Positions 5,691-7,714 of a stretch of DNA of 7,714 bases are shown here, in pieces. Under the pieces are notes generated by a model. It made no database searches and had not been told where the DNA came from. It was given only the letters and a program-made list of their open reading frames with translations. How positions within the stretch are numbered: position 1 is the stretch's first letter; the number at the start of each line of letters is the position of its first letter. This DNA is from Lachnospiraceae bacterium (GTDB lineage Bacteria > Bacillota > Clostridia > Lachnospirales > Lachnospiraceae), in contig DOVG01000086.1 in assembly GCA_003520205.1 (NCBI GenBank), forward strand, positions 1 to 7,714. The letters are read 5' to 3'. The translations under genes and the position numbers were made by a program.

Positions 5691-5723
5691 AAGATTGTGA
5701 ACCCTAGTCAGGTTCACGATCTT
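5691..5723 (-). terminator. Candidate terminator hairpin overlapping the tetR stop codon
   Basis: On the minus strand AAGAT-C-GTGAACC pairs with GGTTCAC-A-ATCTT: 12 pairs with one C/A mismatch and a 7-nt loop, TGACTAG, which contains the tetR stop codon TAG (5706-5704). The stem ends in ATCTTTTC, so the T-run is short and partly inside the stem. It plausibly ends the pyk-tetR transcript just before the hsp20 promoter region. Confidence 0.5.
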
Positions 5724-6270
5724 CATAATAATAATCCACAAGCTTTTTGGGTACTGATGAGGCAATATAACCCGCAAACTCATCTTCAGATATCGTCATG
5801 CCCCTTTCAAGCCATTTTCGTATAGCATATGTTATTCCACCAGCATAAAACCCTATTACATAATCGTACTCGTCCGGAAGCTTATCTATGTTCTTTTTTT
5901 TCATCAGACAACTTTTTATATTCTTAACTATATATGCCGTTGTTATATCTATATATGAGTCTTGTCCCCTCATTTTGTTAAATGCATCGATAACAAACTT
6001 TGAATTTTCCCTAAAACCCTCTATATAGAGACTGATCACTTCCTTCCATGTAATCTTACCATCATTATACTCATTAAAGATCATATCAACTCTTTCTCTA
6101 TATCCACAGAACACCAGATCGAATTTATCTGAATAGTACTTATAGAAAGTCTGCGGAGTTATTCCACAATTGTAAGATATCTCTCTAACCGTTACCTCAT
6201 CTATACTCTTTGTTTTTACAAGTTTTCTAAAAGAATTCATTATGAGCTCTTTTGTATCTCTTTTAGCCAT
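5704..6270 (-). CDS. TetR/AcrR-family transcriptional regulator (DhaS-like C-terminal part)
   Basis: The product has 188 aa from ATG 6270. An upstream in-frame GTG (6297) would add nine residues but overlaps the end of pyk. AAAGGAG (6288-6282) lies 11 nt before ATG 6270 and inside that extension, so 6270 is preferred. The N-terminal DNA-binding domain has the helix-turn-helix VTVREISYNCGITPQTFYKY (26-45), typical of TetR, followed by YSDKFDLV. The C-terminal ligand/dimer domain contains GFYAGGITYAIRKWLERGM (140-158), which resembles the TetR_C_7 type seen in DhaS-like regulators. The effector is unknown. It lies 16 nt after pyk on the same strand and is probably co-transcribed with it, but that does not show it controls pyk. 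A hairpin at its stop codon separates it from hsp20. Confidence 0.9.
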   Translation of the reverse strand: MAKRDTKELIMNSFRKLVKTKSIDEVTVREISYNCGITPQTFYKYYSDKFDLVFCGYRERVDMIFNEYNDGKITWKEVISLYIEGFRENSKFVIDAFNKMRGQDSYIDITTAYIVKNIKSCLMKKKNIDKLPDEYDYVIGFYAGGITYAIRKWLERGMTISEDEFAGYIASSVPKKLVDYYYEDREPD

Positions 6271-6286
6271 AAATGGCTCATCTCCT

Positions 6287-7714
6287 TTATTTATCACTGT
6301 CCTCTATGGTTTCTACCTGTATAAGATTAGTGTTTCCACTACTTCCATTCAGAACTCCACCTGTGATAACTACATTGTCGCCATTCTTGAGTCCAAGAGC
6401 ATCTGTTGCTTCTCTGACAGAATTACGGAACATCTCTTCCATGGTATCATACATACCACACATAACAGGGGTAAGTCCCCAGCTGAGATTCAGCTTTCTC
6501 CATACCTTTGCCGATGTTGTCATACCTATGATATCTACAGGACATCTGAAACGGCTGACCATTCGGGCTGTTCTTCCACTAAGTGAATTAACTATGATAC
6601 ATTTTGCATCTACATCTATCGCCATAGTACATACTGTATGTGAAATGGCATCCAGAGTATTTCTTACCTCAAAGTCTGCATTTCTGAAACGCTTCTTGTA
6701 GTGAATCTTTGACTCTGTAAATTCTATAGTTTCTACCATCGTCTTAAGTGCCTGAACAGGATACTTGCCTGATGCTGTCTCCCCTGAAAGCATTACCGCT
6801 GATGTACCATCATATACCGCATTTGCCACATCAGATATCTCCGCCCTTGTCGGACGAGGGTTATTTATCATCGACTCAAGCATCTCGGTGGCTGTAATAA
6901 CCCTTACACCAAGCATACGACACTTTGATATAAGGTACTTCTGAACTGATGGCACTTCTACACCCGGAATCTCTACACCCAGATCTCCTCTGGCTATCAT
7001 AATTCCGTCTGACAGCGCACATATATCTTCAACATTTTCAACGCCCGAACGATTCTCTATCTTGGCTATGATTTCAATATCCTCACCGCCATTTTCATCC
7101 AGAAAATCACGCATTGCCTTTACATCATCCTTACTGGATACAAATGAAGCCGCCACATAGTCTGCTCCATTCTGTATACCAAACAGAAGATCTTTCTTAT
7201 CCTGTTCACTGAGAAACGGCTGATCCAGAACTTTATTTGGGAAATTCATGGACTTTCGGTCTGACAAGACTCCTCCTGCCAGACATTCACATATAGCTTC
7301 ATTCTTCTTAAGCTCTTTAACTTCAAAGATAACAAGTCCATTGTTAACCAGAATTCTGTCGCCCACTTCCAGATTATCAATCAGATTCTTATAGCTGACT
7401 GATACCCTGCTGCTATCACCCTCGATATCCTCTGTTGTGAATGTAAAAGTATCTCCCTCTTTCAGAGTAATCTTCCCATCCTTAAAGGTTTTAATCCTGT
7501 ATTCAGGTCCTTTGGTATCGAGCATAATAGGAATAGGCTGTCTAAGGTCTGCTCTTACCTTTTTTACAAGATCAAACTTCTTTCTATGTTCTTCATGAGT
7601 TCCATGTGAGAAGTTAAATCTGGCGACTGCCATACCTTCTTCAATCAGTTTTCTAAGTGTTTCTTCATTATCACATGCTGGTCCTATTGTACATATAACC
7701 TTTGTCTTACGCAT
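6287..7714 (-). CDS. pyk: Pyruvate kinase
   Basis: The product has 475 aa, normal for a bacterial pyruvate kinase without the extra C-terminal PEP-utiliser domain. It transfers phosphate from phosphoenolpyruvate to ADP in the last step of glycolysis. ATG 7714-7712 is the last codon of the window, and MRKTKVICTIGPA is a standard N-terminus, so the gene is probably complete with its promoter outside. The barrel domain shows ARFNFSHG (31-38), LDTKGPEYR (65-73), the catalytic lysine in KIEN (218-221), ARGDLGVEIP (241-250) with the metal-binding acid, and ITATEMLESM (273-282). The lid domain spans about 71-165, and the C-terminal domain ends in GNTNLIQVETI. Several positions depart from the usual consensus: VNNGL for VDDGL (123-127), EYRI for EIRT (71-74), and E277 where Q is usual. 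The enzyme may be a diverged paralogue. tetR follows 16 nt downstream. Confidence 0.95.
   Translation of the reverse strand: MRKTKVICTIGPACDNEETLRKLIEEGMAVARFNFSHGTHEEHRKKFDLVKKVRADLRQPIPIMLDTKGPEYRIKTFKDGKITLKEGDTFTFTTEDIEGDSSRVSVSYKNLIDNLEVGDRILVNNGLVIFEVKELKKNEAICECLAGGVLSDRKSMNFPNKVLDQPFLSEQDKKDLLFGIQNGADYVAASFVSSKDDVKAMRDFLDENGGEDIEIIAKIENRSGVENVEDICALSDGIMIARGDLGVEIPGVEVPSVQKYLISKCRMLGVRVITATEMLESMINNPRPTRAEISDVANAVYDGTSAVMLSGETASGKYPVQALKTMVETIEFTESKIHYKKRFRNADFEVRNTLDAISHTVCTMAIDVDAKCIIVNSLSGRTARMVSRFRCPVDIIGMTTSAKVWRKLNLSWGLTPVMCGMYDTMEEMFRNSVREATDALGLKNGDNVVITGGVLNGSSGNTNLIQVETIEDSDK

Noticed and set aside
6271..6297. GTG start of tetR at 6297, adding nine residues
   Set aside because: The extension overlaps the pyk end, has no ribosome binding site of its own, and contains the AAAGGAG that serves ATG 6270.
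6273..6701. 142-codon plus-strand frame over the pyk 3' end and tetR start
   Set aside because: It is antisense to clearly conserved pyruvate kinase coding sequence, with no ribosome binding site and no domain.
1..7714. CRISPR arrays, tRNA or rRNA genes, insertion-sequence transposases, phage genes
   Set aside because: I saw no regularly spaced repeats, tRNA cloverleaf sequences, rRNA segments or transposase or phage-like reading frames in the window.

Overview
The window looks like chromosomal DNA of an AT-rich Gram-positive anaerobe of the class Clostridia, most likely a Lachnospiraceae-type gut or rumen bacterium. This rests on AT-rich intergenic DNA, strong AAAGGAG-type ribosome binding sites, consensus vegetative promoters, a perfect CIRCE operator, and the character of the proteins (a TetR with a DhaS-like C-terminal part, a clostridial-style GluRS, an RlmI-like methyltransferase). 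The genus cannot be fixed from the sequence alone.

Layout from left to right. (1) Positions 1-817, minus strand: the 5' two thirds of a PUA-plus-SAM rRNA methyltransferase gene of the RlmI family, cut by the window edge. (2) Positions 818-1458 hold no convincing protein gene but carry two structured blocks. One is a palindrome-packed, repeat-like element of about 260 bp (842-1102), including a 23-bp stem. The other is a promoter (1140-1168) followed by a G+C-rich, foldable RNA (about 1175-1423) that ends in a terminator-like hairpin. (3) Plus strand: a six-helix YihY/BrkB membrane protein (1459-2493) and gltX, glutamyl-tRNA synthetase (2536-3999). (4) Minus strand: a DUF3137-type membrane protein (4013-4891), converging on gltX with only 13 nt between. 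(5) A terminator (4963-5008) closes the next gene, and its 3' stem also holds the -35 box of the DUF3137 gene promoter. (6) An Hsp20 small heat-shock protein (5045-5584, minus strand) sits under a promoter whose -35 box lies inside a CIRCE operator (5652-5678, arms extended to 5644-5686). (7) A TetR regulator (5704-6270, minus strand) lies 16 nt downstream of pyk, pyruvate kinase (6287-7714, minus strand), whose ATG is the last three bases of the window.

These are mostly ordinary housekeeping and stress genes. The least explained part is the 640-bp gap between the methyltransferase and yihY. The RNA there has its own consensus promoter and a terminator-like hairpin 35 nt before the yihY start codon, and I see no other promoter for yihY. 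It is therefore either an independent small RNA or a regulatory leader of yihY-gltX. An upstream segment (1340-1351) is complementary to the 5' arm of the terminator, which would fit a leader. I could not match this RNA to a class I recognise. The Hsp20 gene is predicted to be controlled by the HrcA repressor, which is encoded elsewhere.
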